From Prevotella sp. ne3005 (lineage in GTDB: Bacteria > Bacteroidota > Bacteroidia > Bacteroidales > Bacteroidaceae): DNA of 64,000 nt. Shown here one piece after another: positions 1-7,696 of the stretch; within the stretch, counting starts at the first letter, position 1; each line of letters opens with the position of its first letter. Position numbers and translations under genes: made by a program. Below the pieces are notes generated by a model, which was not told where the DNA came from, did not search any database, and saw only the letters and a program-made list of their open reading frames with translations. The stretch is taken from positions 1 through 64,000 of the forward strand of contig NZ_FOCK01000002.1 in assembly GCF_900110085.1 (NCBI RefSeq), given 5' to 3'.

Positions 1-278
1 AGATAGAGCCCGGCCGTCCGGAGTTCATGATCGGTGCCCACTGCCTGAACCACAATGCCCACTCGATAGGCATCTGCTACGAGGGCGGGCTCGACATCCG
101 CGGTCAACCCGCCGACACCCGCACACCCGAGCAGAAGGCTGCCCTCCGGGCACTCCTCAAGGATCTGCACCGCCGCTACCCGCAGGCCCTCATCGTAGGC
201 CATCACGACCTAAATCCCCAGAAGGCCTGCCCCTGCATCGAGAACGTCGCCCGTGAGTACGCCGACCTGCAGCCATGA
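1..278 (+). CDS. N-acetylmuramoyl-L-alanine amidase (Amidase_2 fold), 3' part only
   Basis: The gene enters from outside the window; its frame is open from base 3 and stops with TGA at 276-278. The visible part has the second half of a zinc amidase/PGRP fold: a SIGICYEGG strand, the RTPEQ helix used by small bacteroidal and phage-type amidases, and the late zinc-site block GHHDLNPQKACP, which holds a zinc-ligand histidine and the cysteine position. The family cleaves the bond between MurNAc and L-alanine in peptidoglycan. The N-terminal half is not visible, so cell lysis, recycling or mobile-element origin cannot be distinguished. No signal peptide can be judged. Family call firm, role uncertain. 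Confidence 0.8.
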   Translation, partial: IEPGRPEFMIGAHCLNHNAHSIGICYEGGLDIRGQPADTRTPEQKAALRALLKDLHRRYPQALIVGHHDLNPQKACPCIENVAREYADLQP

Positions 279-304
279 ACGATGTTCGAGCCTGCTCACG
301 CTCG

Positions 305-328
305 ACAAAGTGAACAAGCTCACTTTGT
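305..328. repeat. Short inverted repeat (9-bp arms)
   Basis: ACAAAGTGA (305-313) and TCACTTTGT (320-328) face each other across a 6-base spacer, with further partial complementarity (GCTCG on either side). It lies between the amidase stop and the 376-407 terminator. There is no U-run, so it is not itself a good terminator. It could be a dispersed palindromic unit. Confidence 0.5.
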
Positions 329-375
329 GCTCGCTTAATCGCAGCCTTGACAGCCAAGACAGCCTAAGTAAAGAA

Positions 376-407
376 AATCCCCGAAACCGTTGGTGGTTTC
401 GGGGATT
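376..407. terminator. Bidirectional rho-independent terminator
   Basis: A 13-bp perfect stem (AATCCCCGAAACC 376-388, GGTTTCGGGGATT 395-407) with a 6-base loop lies between the convergent amidase and M15 peptidase genes. T-rich sequence follows on the plus side (ATTGTTTATTGTTT), and the minus side has TTCTTTACTT, so it should serve both genes. Confidence 0.85.
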
Positions 408-412
408 ATTGT

Positions 413-1081
413 TTATTGTTTGGGGTGGTATTCGAAGTGCTGGTAGTCTTTCACGGTGCGCCAGGAGCCGCCCCAGATGAAGCCGTGTTTGATGAACAGG
501 CGGTAGCAGAGGTCGCCTTTATTGATCTTGTAGCGGAACTGCTTGCTGCGGTCGGCATAGGGCTTGCCGTTGGCGGGCTCAACGATCCGGCTGCCATCCT
601 TCGCATGGCGGATATAGGGATTGTAGAGCGTGTTGATGTCGATGGCGAGGCCGCGTGCGTGATAGGAGAGCTTCTGCGTGCCCGAGACGACACGATAACA
701 GAAGCAGCTGGTGTTGTTGTCGCTCATCTGACGCTCATCGTCGGCATCATACTCATCAGCCAGGCGGATGCGCTGGATAGGGTAGTGGGCCTTGTACAGC
801 TCACGGAAGATGGAGAGCAGCTTGTCGGCTATCAGACGGTTGCAGACGATTTCTCCCTGATGGGTCTGACGGTCGTAGTCCCAATGGAGCACGCGCAGAT
901 AGCGCAGGTCGCTACGGCCGATGTGGGGATTGTCGACATAGCTCTTGCCCTGCATCTTCTGCCAGACGGCATCGGGGATGGGCTCGGCCGTAAAGCCATC
1001 AGAAACGTTCTGGCCCTGCACAGAAGTACAAAGCCAGAACAGGATTGCAGTTATTGTTATGCGGCTGTGGTAAGTCTTCAT
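413..1081 (-). CDS. Secreted M15-family (LAS-type) peptidoglycan peptidase
   Basis: A 222-residue protein with an N-terminal signal peptide (cleavage expected near VQG-QN, residues 21-24). The zinc motif SxHxxGxAxD is seen as SYHARGLAID (His141, Asp148), and the third ligand is in YQHFEY (His215). These are the ligands of D-Ala-D-Ala carboxypeptidase/L-Ala-D-Glu endopeptidase folds of the M15/LAS group, which act on peptide stems in the periplasm. Exact bond specificity cannot be read. The start lies 3 bp after the stop of the PAP2 phosphatase gene, making it the last gene of the minus-strand operon from 5626; the 376-407 hairpin terminates it. Confidence 0.8.
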   Translation of the reverse strand: MKTYHSRITITAILFWLCTSVQGQNVSDGFTAEPIPDAVWQKMQGKSYVDNPHIGRSDLRYLRVLHWDYDRQTHQGEIVCNRLIADKLLSIFRELYKAHYPIQRIRLADEYDADDERQMSDNNTSCFCYRVVSGTQKLSYHARGLAIDINTLYNPYIRHAKDGSRIVEPANGKPYADRSKQFRYKINKGDLCYRLFIKHGFIWGGSWRTVKDYQHFEYHPKQ

Positions 1082-1084
1082 ATT

Positions 1085-2554
1085 CTAACGGACTATTTTC
1101 TTTCGGCCCTGGATATAGATGCCATGACGGGACGGCTGGCCATTGAGGCGCACACCGCCGATGGTATAGATGGGGGCGTCGGCATCAGCCTCGGCATCAA
1201 GCGCTTGGATCGACGAGCCGCCCTTAAACTCCTGTATGGCGCGCTCCATCTGAGCGATGAAGTCCTTGCTACCATGCAGACGGGCAAAGACGGCGCCTGC
1301 CACCAAACGGCCTGCTATGATATCGCTCTGCCAGTGATAGCCCAGGATGACACGGCTTTGACCGAACTCATAGGCACGATGCATCAGGGACGTCAGTTGT
1401 GCGGGATTGACCTCCGAGAGAGCCATGGCAATGATCCATCCAAAGAAGGCGTGACCGGAAGGATAAGCGCCAGAATAGCGCAGATCATCCTCATCGGCAG
1501 AATAGCCTGTTGGCTCATCATATACTACATAGGGGCGCAGACGGTGGTAGTGTTCCTTACTGGCGTCGATAGCCTCAGAGGCGATGGGGTACATGCTGTC
1601 GAGCAGCCTGTACAGCTCTGGCGTATTGCTGGCAGAGATGGACTTTCCGAACTCAGGAGAGAACGTGTTGATGATATTCTGAAGCGACGCGTCGGCATCC
1701 CGTACGGCCATATCGCCACGGGAGGTTCCACGGATGGACTTACTGTCATAGTAGGTGGTGACATCATAGTCGTACTGGGCAGAGCCCTCCGTGGGCGGAT
1801 TCGGGAGGTATTTCGTGGGGTCGGGCAGGTCGTCGGCATAGAGATAGGGCTCATCGGACCGGGTGCCGGCCTTCTTTTTCGCATATTCATCCTGTGCCGA
1901 CTTCACCAGATGGAGGATGCCCTGATGGGAATGGATGAGCGCCACGATGGCACAGGCGAGTTCGCGGCCCGTCTCGGTATCGCTCTGCCAGCTGTAGCCG
2001 GCAATCACGGAACTGGTTCCTATCTCGTACGCACGTTTCAGAATGGCGTCCTGCTTGTCGGGACACGCTTCTGAAAGGAGCATGCCTAAGGTCCAGCCAT
2101 AGGTGGCCTGGGCAGAAGGATAGGAACTGGTCTCCTGATATTGCTCGTCGCTTTCGGGAATCAGCGATGCTTCCTCATAGTAAACGTATGGCCGCAGGAA
2201 GAAATTCGTTGACTGTGAAGTCTCGACGGAGGATTTGGCATACCGAAAGCCATAGTCTAGTAAATCATAAATATTTTGTGTATTTGACTTTGATATCTCG
2301 ATGCCAATGATGTCGGAGAAGTAGCTTAGATAGGAATCCAGTTCCCATGACAGATCCTTCACGGCCTGAGTGCCGAGTGCCGACTCGCGCACGCTCTTGC
2401 CCCAGGCATACTGAGCTGAATCGTTTAAGAACTTGGCCGAATGGGTGTTGTATACCGGCCCCGACAAGAAGTAGGAGGCATTAAGACCATCCTGTGCATG
2501 GAGATTCATGCACAGGATGGAAGAGAGTACTAATAATAAACTTTTCTTATTCAT
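1085..2554 (-). CDS. Secreted PAP2/class A acid phosphatase with duplicated domain, first copy degenerate
   Basis: A 489-residue protein starting at the ATG of MNKKSL, which begins a clear signal peptide ending in LHA-Q. An in-frame ATG at 2578 would overlap hppA and is less likely. It has two homologous PAP2 domains. The second carries the complete signature: KEHYHRLRP, PSGH, and SR-x5-H-x3-D (SRVILGYHWQSD). In the first copy these become STNFFLRP, PSAQ and SSVIAGYSWQSD, so the phosphate-binding Lys/Arg and both catalytic His are lost. The C-terminus (GIYIQGRKK) resembles the tails of secreted Prevotella proteins. It follows hppA by 10 bp and precedes the M15 gene. The substrate is unknown; the family removes phosphate from lipid or soluble esters. 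Confidence 0.85.
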   Translation of the reverse strand: MNKKSLLLVLSSILCMNLHAQDGLNASYFLSGPVYNTHSAKFLNDSAQYAWGKSVRESALGTQAVKDLSWELDSYLSYFSDIIGIEISKSNTQNIYDLLDYGFRYAKSSVETSQSTNFFLRPYVYYEEASLIPESDEQYQETSSYPSAQATYGWTLGMLLSEACPDKQDAILKRAYEIGTSSVIAGYSWQSDTETGRELACAIVALIHSHQGILHLVKSAQDEYAKKKAGTRSDEPYLYADDLPDPTKYLPNPPTEGSAQYDYDVTTYYDSKSIRGTSRGDMAVRDADASLQNIINTFSPEFGKSISASNTPELYRLLDSMYPIASEAIDASKEHYHRLRPYVVYDEPTGYSADEDDLRYSGAYPSGHAFFGWIIAMALSEVNPAQLTSLMHRAYEFGQSRVILGYHWQSDIIAGRLVAGAVFARLHGSKDFIAQMERAIQEFKGGSSIQALDAEADADAPIYTIGGVRLNGQPSRHGIYIQGRKKIVR

Positions 2555-2564
2555 TTTTATGTTG

Positions 2565-4760
2565 TTATGAGAAGGCAACAGTCAGACCGGCCATGACGAT
2601 GCTGACCATCGACATCAGCTTGATCAGGATGTTGAGCGACGGACCAGAGGTATCCTTGAACGGATCGCCTACGGTATCACCGACGATACAGGCCTTATGG
2701 GCAAACGAGCCCTTGCCGCCGAAGTTGCCTTCTTCGATATTCTTCTTGGCATTGTCCCAGGCGCCTCCGGCATTAGCCATGAAGACGGCGAGGGTGAAGC
2801 CACCAGCAAGACCACCTACGAGCAGTCCGAGGACGCCAGCCACACCGAGCACGATACCCACGACGATGGGGATGATGATGGCGAGGATGGAGGGAACCAC
2901 CATCTCGTGCTGGGCAGCACGGGTGGAGATCTCCACGCAACGGCCATAGTCGGGAGTGCCTGTACCTTCAAGGATACCGGCAATCTCACGGAACTGGCGG
3001 CGCACCTCCTGTACCATCTTCTCGGCAGCACGGCCCACAGCCTCCATCGTCATTCCGCAGAAGAGGAAGGCAGCCATGGCGCCGATAAAGGCACCAACGA
3101 TGACACGGGGGTTCATGAGGTTGATCTGGTAGTAGTTCATGAAGTCGGGGATGGTGGCCTCCGAAGCGGCGATGACATCACCTGCCACATTGGTCAGCGT
3201 CTGTCCGGCGCGTACCATCGCAATCTTGATCTCCTCGATATAGGAGGCGAGCAGGGCGAGGGCGGTGAGGGCAGCAGAACCGATGGCAAAGCCCTTACCT
3301 GTGGCTGCCGTCGTATTGCCCAGGGCGTCGAGGGCATCCGTACGATGGCGCACCTCTTCACCCAGTCCGCACATCTCGGCATTACCACCGGCATTGTCGG
3401 CGATAGGTCCGTAGGCGTCGGTGGCCAGGGTGATACCCAGCGTAGAGAGCATACCTACGGCAGCGATACCGATGCCATAGAGGCCGTGGGCCAGACTCTC
3501 CGACGACATCGAGAGGTCGAAGCCGTTGGCAAAGAGGTAACTCAGCATAATGGCCACGCCAATGGTGATGACGGGGATGCAGGTAGAGATCATACCCGTA
3601 CCGATACCCTTGATGATCACGGTGGCAGCACCTGTCTGGCCTGCCTCAGAGATCTTCTGTGTGGGTTTGTAGGAGTGGGAGGTGTAGTATTCGGTGGCCT
3701 GTCCGATGATCACACCGGCAGCCAGACCAGAGATGACGGAGAAGGAGAGGCCCAGCCAGTTCTCAATACCCAGGAGGTAGAGGATGGCGAAGGTGGCGAT
3801 GGCAATAAGCACGGCACTCACGTTCGTGCCAAGGGCGAGCGAACGGAGCAGATCCCTCATCGTAGCGCCCTCCTTGGTGCGTACGAGGAAGATGCCAAAC
3901 AGCGAGAGGAACACGCCCACAGAGGCAATCAGCATCGGGGCGATGACCGCCTTCAGCTGGATCTCCAGACCTGCCACGCCAAAGGCAGCAGCGCCCAGGG
4001 CAGCGGTGGAGAGGATAGAACCGCAGTAGCTCTCGTAGAGGTCGGCGCCCATGCCGGCCACGTCGCCCACGTTGTCACCAACGTTATCGGCAATGGTGGC
4101 GGGGTTGCGCGGGTCGTCCTCAGGGATGTCAGCCTCAACCTTACCCACGATGTCGGCACCCACGTCGGCAGCCTTCGTGTAGATACCGCCACCGACACGG
4201 GCAAACAGGGCCTGCGTAGAAGCACCCATACCGAAGGTCAGCATGGTGGTGGTGATGGTGATGAGGGCCATCTGGTCGCCAGAATAGAAATAGTTGAGCA
4301 CCAGGAACCAGATGGCGATGTCAAGCAGTCCCAGGCCGACAACGGTCAGACCCATCACGGCACCAGAGCGGAAAGCGATCTTCAGTCCGGCGTCCATGCT
4401 CTGGCGGGCAGCATTGGCAGTACGGGCAGAGGCATAGGTGGCGGTCTTCATGCCGAAGAAGCCGGCCAGTCCGGAGAAGAAACCACCGGTGAGGAATGCG
4501 AAGGGCACCCAGGGGTTCTGTACGTTCAGGCCATAGGCCATGAAAGCGAAGAGGGCACAGAGCACCACGAAGACAATACAAACGACCTTGTACTGCTGCT
4601 TGAGGTAAGCCATAGCACCTTTGCGCACATAGAGCGCAATTTCTTTCATACGCGGCGTACCTTCATCGGCCTTCATCAGCTGCGTGAAGAAGAAGTACGC
4701 CATACCCAGTGCCACGATCGATGCGACGGGCACGAGCCAAAATACTGCAGGAATCATCAT
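2565..4760 (-). CDS. hppA: Membrane-bound ion-translocating pyrophosphatase (K+-dependent type)
   Basis: A 731-residue integral membrane enzyme that couples pyrophosphate hydrolysis to Na+ and/or H+ export across the inner membrane. The catalytic segment lies at residues 190-240: GGIYTKAADVGAD, then EDDPRNP and ADNVGDNVGD, giving the acidic Mg-PPi site. At residues 481-490 the sequence is GNTTAATGKG. Ala485 and Gly488 are the residues known to mark the K+-dependent subfamily (Lys/Thr in K+-independent pumps). K+-dependent enzymes include Na+ pumps and the dual Na+/H+ pumps described from Bacteroides, so Na+ pumping is likely but inferred. It lies 38 bp after the acidic protein gene and upstream of the PAP2 gene. 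Confidence 0.97.
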   Translation of the reverse strand: MMIPAVFWLVPVASIVALGMAYFFFTQLMKADEGTPRMKEIALYVRKGAMAYLKQQYKVVCIVFVVLCALFAFMAYGLNVQNPWVPFAFLTGGFFSGLAGFFGMKTATYASARTANAARQSMDAGLKIAFRSGAVMGLTVVGLGLLDIAIWFLVLNYFYSGDQMALITITTTMLTFGMGASTQALFARVGGGIYTKAADVGADIVGKVEADIPEDDPRNPATIADNVGDNVGDVAGMGADLYESYCGSILSTAALGAAAFGVAGLEIQLKAVIAPMLIASVGVFLSLFGIFLVRTKEGATMRDLLRSLALGTNVSAVLIAIATFAILYLLGIENWLGLSFSVISGLAAGVIIGQATEYYTSHSYKPTQKISEAGQTGAATVIIKGIGTGMISTCIPVITIGVAIMLSYLFANGFDLSMSSESLAHGLYGIGIAAVGMLSTLGITLATDAYGPIADNAGGNAEMCGLGEEVRHRTDALDALGNTTAATGKGFAIGSAALTALALLASYIEEIKIAMVRAGQTLTNVAGDVIAASEATIPDFMNYYQINLMNPRVIVGAFIGAMAAFLFCGMTMEAVGRAAEKMVQEVRRQFREIAGILEGTGTPDYGRCVEISTRAAQHEMVVPSILAIIIPIVVGIVLGVAGVLGLLVGGLAGGFTLAVFMANAGGAWDNAKKNIEEGNFGGKGSFAHKACIVGDTVGDPFKDTSGPSLNILIKLMSMVSIVMAGLTVAFS

Positions 4761-4798
4761 ACTGGTTTTTTTATTGGTTTATAAATATGGTTATCGTT

Positions 4799-5626
4799 TT
4801 ATTCGTCGCTGAAGTCAATCAGCTCACCGGCTTCCTCGTCGGGATCATCACTGCCCAGATCCATCATCGTCGAGTAGTTGTCCTCGGTGATCTCGTCGTC
4901 GTTGGGATCCTGAACCTCGTCGTCCTCATCGTCGTGAGAGCTGTAGTTGTCTTCTACTACTACATCCTCATCGTCGTTCTCCAGATCGTCGTCCGACTCA
5001 CTCTTTGCGAACTGCATGCGCAGCTTCTCCTGTTCGGGCTTCAGCTTGGCGAAGATGGCTTCCACCCAGCCGCCCTTCGGGATCTCGAGCACCTCGAATC
5101 CGTCTTCCACCTTCTTTTCATACATGCCGCCTTTCTTGTGCAGACGGTCCTTGGGAAGGGTAGTGGTGGAGATGTCGAAGCCGCTGAGGATGACATCCTG
5201 GATCGACTGTGACAGCGAATCCCAGCCACCGCCGAAGTTGCGGTCGATGACCTCCAGCAGCTTGGCAGCCGAGATATGACGGATGTTCTCATAAGTCAGG
5301 TCGGTGACACGCACGATGGGGCGCTTCTTGATGGCCCAGGTGAACTTCAGGTTCTCTTCAAACTTCAGCGTGGCCACCTTATAACCCCGTTTCTCATAGC
5401 TCTTCTTCACCGGCGCACTCTCGTCCTTGATCTCTTCGAAGAGGAATGCGCTCTTGAAGATATCCACGTAGTGCTGGATGCTCTCCTTCACTTCTGCATC
5501 TTTCAGGGCAGCCTCCCACATACGGAAGACATCGTTCTCCTGAATGTCCCAGACACTGCTTTTGGTGATTGACTTGATGGATAATGAGGGGTTACTTTCG
5601 GGTTGTTGTTGTTTTGTTCTTGCCAT
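4799..5626 (-). CDS. Conserved Bacteroidota protein with long acidic C-terminal tail
   Basis: A 275-residue protein of unrecognised family with no signal peptide or membrane segment. Residues 1-205 look globular and mixed alpha/beta, with a basic patch (KKRPIVRV) and a block reading NFGGGWDSLSQ. From about residue 210 the chain is dominated by Asp/Glu and contains two related units, VEDNYSS and TEDNYST, before a final acidic stretch. Such tails often mimic nucleic acid or bind basic partners, but no function is assigned here. It is the first gene of the operon with hppA, PAP2 and M15, reading from a good promoter at 5646-5676. Confidence 0.7.
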   Translation of the reverse strand: MARTKQQQPESNPSLSIKSITKSSVWDIQENDVFRMWEAALKDAEVKESIQHYVDIFKSAFLFEEIKDESAPVKKSYEKRGYKVATLKFEENLKFTWAIKKRPIVRVTDLTYENIRHISAAKLLEVIDRNFGGGWDSLSQSIQDVILSGFDISTTTLPKDRLHKKGGMYEKKVEDGFEVLEIPKGGWVEAIFAKLKPEQEKLRMQFAKSESDDDLENDDEDVVVEDNYSSHDDEDDEVQDPNDDEITEDNYSTMMDLGSDDPDEEAGELIDFSDE

Positions 5627-5645
5627 AATTCTACTAATTTTTCTG

Positions 5646-5676
5646 CAAATGTAACCACTTTATTTTTTATTCGCAA
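5646..5676 (-). promoter_or_regulatory. Promoter of the acidic protein-hppA operon
   Basis: On the minus strand TTG (5674-5676) is separated by 20 bp from TACATTTG (5646-5653), matching the Bacteroidota primary sigma consensus. It is divergent from the rarA promoter about 20 bp away. Confidence 0.7.
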
Positions 5677-5693
5677 GTTTTTAGCCAATAATT

Positions 5694-5724
5694 TTTGTAA
5701 TTTTCGCAAATTAACGTAACTTTG
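5694..5724 (+). promoter_or_regulatory. Promoter of rarA with extremely short leader
   Basis: TTTG (5694-5697), 19 bp, TAACTTTG (5717-5724). The rarA ATG begins at 5735, only 10 bases after the -7 box, so the transcript is leaderless or nearly so. Confidence 0.75.
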
Positions 5725-5734
5725 TGCCCGAATT

Positions 5735-7009
5735 ATGTCACAACCATTGGCTGAAAGACTTCGTCCTCGCACACTCAACGATTATATCGGGCAAGAGCAT
5801 CTGGTAGGCGAGGGAGCCGTCCTGCGTAAGATGATCGATGCAGGACGGATTCCGTCTTTTATCCTGTGGGGACCGCCAGGCGTAGGCAAAACCACGCTTG
5901 CCCAAATCATCGCCCACAAGCTCGAGACGCCTTTTTATACGCTCTCTGCCGTGACCAGCGGCGTGAAGGATGTGCGTGAGGTCATCGAGAAGGCCCAGAA
6001 GGGGCGTTTCTTCAACGAGGCATCACCTATCTTATTTATTGACGAGATTCACCGTTTCTCCAAGTCGCAGCAGGATTCGCTCCTGGGTGCCGTAGAGAAG
6101 GGCATCGTCACACTCATCGGTGCCACTACCGAGAATCCCTCGTTTGAAGTGATACGTCCGCTGCTCTCGCGCTGTCAGCTCTATGTGCTCAAGTCGCTGG
6201 AGAAGCAGGACCTCCTGAAACTGCTCGACCGCGCCATCCATGAGGATACCATCCTGAAGGAGAAGAAGATTGAGCTCAAGGAGACCGATGCCCTGTTGAG
6301 ATACAGCGGAGGCGACGCCCGTAAGCTATTGAATATCTTGGAGTTGGTGGTCGAGGCTGAAGTATCGGATGAAATCACTATCACCGATGAACTGGTGGTG
6401 AACCGGCTGCAGCAGAATCCGCTGGCCTACGATAAGGACGGGGAGATGCACTATGATATCATCTCGGCCTTCATCAAGAGCATCCGCGGGTCAGACCCCG
6501 ACGCTGCGCTCTACTGGCTGGCACGCATGATCGAGGGTGGGGAAGACCCGCAGTTCATCGCCCGCCGTCTCGTGATCAGTGCCGCAGAGGATATCGGACT
6601 GGCCAATCCCAACGCCTTGTTGCTGGCCAATGCCGCCTTCGACGCCGTGATGAAGATCGGCTGGCCCGAAGGCCGCATCCCACTGGCAGAGGCAACGGTC
6701 TATCTGGCCACCTCGCCGAAGAGCAACAGTGCCTATCTAGGTGTGGACGCTGCCCTTGAACTCGTGAGGCGCACAGGCAACCAGCCGGTGCCGCTGCCCA
6801 TCCGTAATGCGCCTACAGAACTGATGAAGGAGCTGGGGTATCACGATGGCTATCAGTATCCGCACGACTTCCCCGGCCACTTTACACCCCAGCAGTATCT
6901 CCCCGATGCACTGGTGCACGAACGTCTGTGGCACGGACAGCATAATCCCAACGAGGAGAAGATGTATCAGCGGATGGTGAACTATTGGGGGGAGAGGTTT
7001 GAAGATTGA
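5735..7009 (+). CDS. rarA: Replication-associated recombination protein A (AAA+ ATPase RarA/MgsA)
   Basis: A 424-residue protein, a normal length for the family. Walker A GPPGVGKT is at residues 46-53 and Walker B FIDEIH at 101-106, followed by the GATTENPSFE sensor block and the C-terminal tetramerisation region. RarA acts in the cytoplasm at stalled replication forks and is related to clamp-loader ATPases. The start is fixed by the family N-terminus (QPLAERLRP). The gene ends inside a heptamer array: its last codons, FED and stop, are written by repeat units. It is followed by the TRIC-like gene and dnaB on the same strand. Confidence 0.95.
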   Translation: MSQPLAERLRPRTLNDYIGQEHLVGEGAVLRKMIDAGRIPSFILWGPPGVGKTTLAQIIAHKLETPFYTLSAVTSGVKDVREVIEKAQKGRFFNEASPILFIDEIHRFSKSQQDSLLGAVEKGIVTLIGATTENPSFEVIRPLLSRCQLYVLKSLEKQDLLKLLDRAIHEDTILKEKKIELKETDALLRYSGGDARKLLNILELVVEAEVSDEITITDELVVNRLQQNPLAYDKDGEMHYDIISAFIKSIRGSDPDAALYWLARMIEGGEDPQFIARRLVISAAEDIGLANPNALLLANAAFDAVMKIGWPEGRIPLAEATVYLATSPKSNSAYLGVDAALELVRRTGNQPVPLPIRNAPTELMKELGYHDGYQYPHDFPGHFTPQQYLPDALVHERLWHGQHNPNEEKMYQRMVNYWGERFED

Positions 7010-7046
7010 AGATTGAAAATTGAAAATTGAAGATTGAAAATTGAAA
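6998..7046 (+). repeat. Heptamer tandem array (ATTGAAR)
   Basis: There are six consecutive 7-bp units ATTGAAG/ATTGAAA (7005-7046), preceded by a variant TTTGAAG (6998-7004). The array covers the rarA stop codon and most of the spacer before the next gene. The same unit occurs, as an inverted pair, at 13570-13597 and 13638-13672. Confidence 0.9.
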
Positions 7047-7066
7047 TGTGAAACATCAAAATTGAA

Positions 7067-7684
7067 GTGGAGCAGGATCTGATTATAAAGATTATTGAGC
7101 TGTTGGGTACGTTTGCCTTTGCGATATCCGGTATCCGACATGCAGCCGCCAAGCAGTTCGACTGGTTTGGCGGTTACGTCTGCGGTGTGGCTGTGGCCAT
7201 CGGCGGCGGTACCATCCGCGACGTGATGCTCGGTACCACACCCTTCTGGATGACGACACCTATTTACTTGATATGTACAGCCGTCGCCCTGCTGACGGTG
7301 GCTTTCTTCGGCAAATGGATGGAACCCCTGAAGAATGCGTGGTTCGTGTTTGACACCCTCGGACTGGCCCTCTTCACGATTGCCGGTATCCAGAAGAGCC
7401 TCGCCTTCGGTCAGCCGTTCTGGGTGGCCATCATCATGGGCTGTATCACGGGTAGTGCGGGCGGTGTGATCCGCGATGTGCTGTTGAACAACGAGCCCGT
7501 CATCTTCCACAAAGAGATCTACGCCATGGCCTGTGTGCTGGGCGGCGTGGCCTACTGGATGCTCGCATACCTCGGTTTCTCTACCGAGCTCAGCGCCATC
7601 GTCAGCTTCGCCGTCACCTGCGTCATCCGCTTCCTGGCCGTGCGCTACCACTTGTCGCTCCCTGTACTGAAAGAAAAGAAATAA
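7067..7684 (+). CDS. Trimeric intracellular cation channel (TRIC/UPF0126) family protein
   Basis: A 205-residue membrane protein made of two homologous halves of three helices each, with the family motifs GGGTIRDVMLG (first half) and GSAGGVIRDVLL (second half). Bacterial members form homotrimeric K+-selective or mixed cation/amino acid channels in the inner membrane; selectivity here is inferred only from the family. The start is GTG at 7067, because the only nearby in-frame upstream ATG (7046) is followed immediately by a stop. It lies between the heptamer array and dnaB (12-bp gap), probably in one transcript with both neighbours. Confidence 0.85.
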   Translation: MEQDLIIKIIELLGTFAFAISGIRHAAAKQFDWFGGYVCGVAVAIGGGTIRDVMLGTTPFWMTTPIYLICTAVALLTVAFFGKWMEPLKNAWFVFDTLGLALFTIAGIQKSLAFGQPFWVAIIMGCITGSAGGVIRDVLLNNEPVIFHKEIYAMACVLGGVAYWMLAYLGFSTELSAIVSFAVTCVIRFLAVRYHLSLPVLKEKK

Positions 7685-7696
7685 CAACATATAGAT

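Noticed and set aside
416..2074. Long open frame on plus, opposite the M15 and PAP2 genes
   Set aside because: It is antisense to two genes with clear motifs and lacks recognisable domains; it arises from codon bias.
2697..4784. 695-codon plus-strand frame opposite hppA
   Set aside because: The product is His/Gly/Asp-rich low-complexity text mirroring the membrane-protein codons; hppA is unambiguous.
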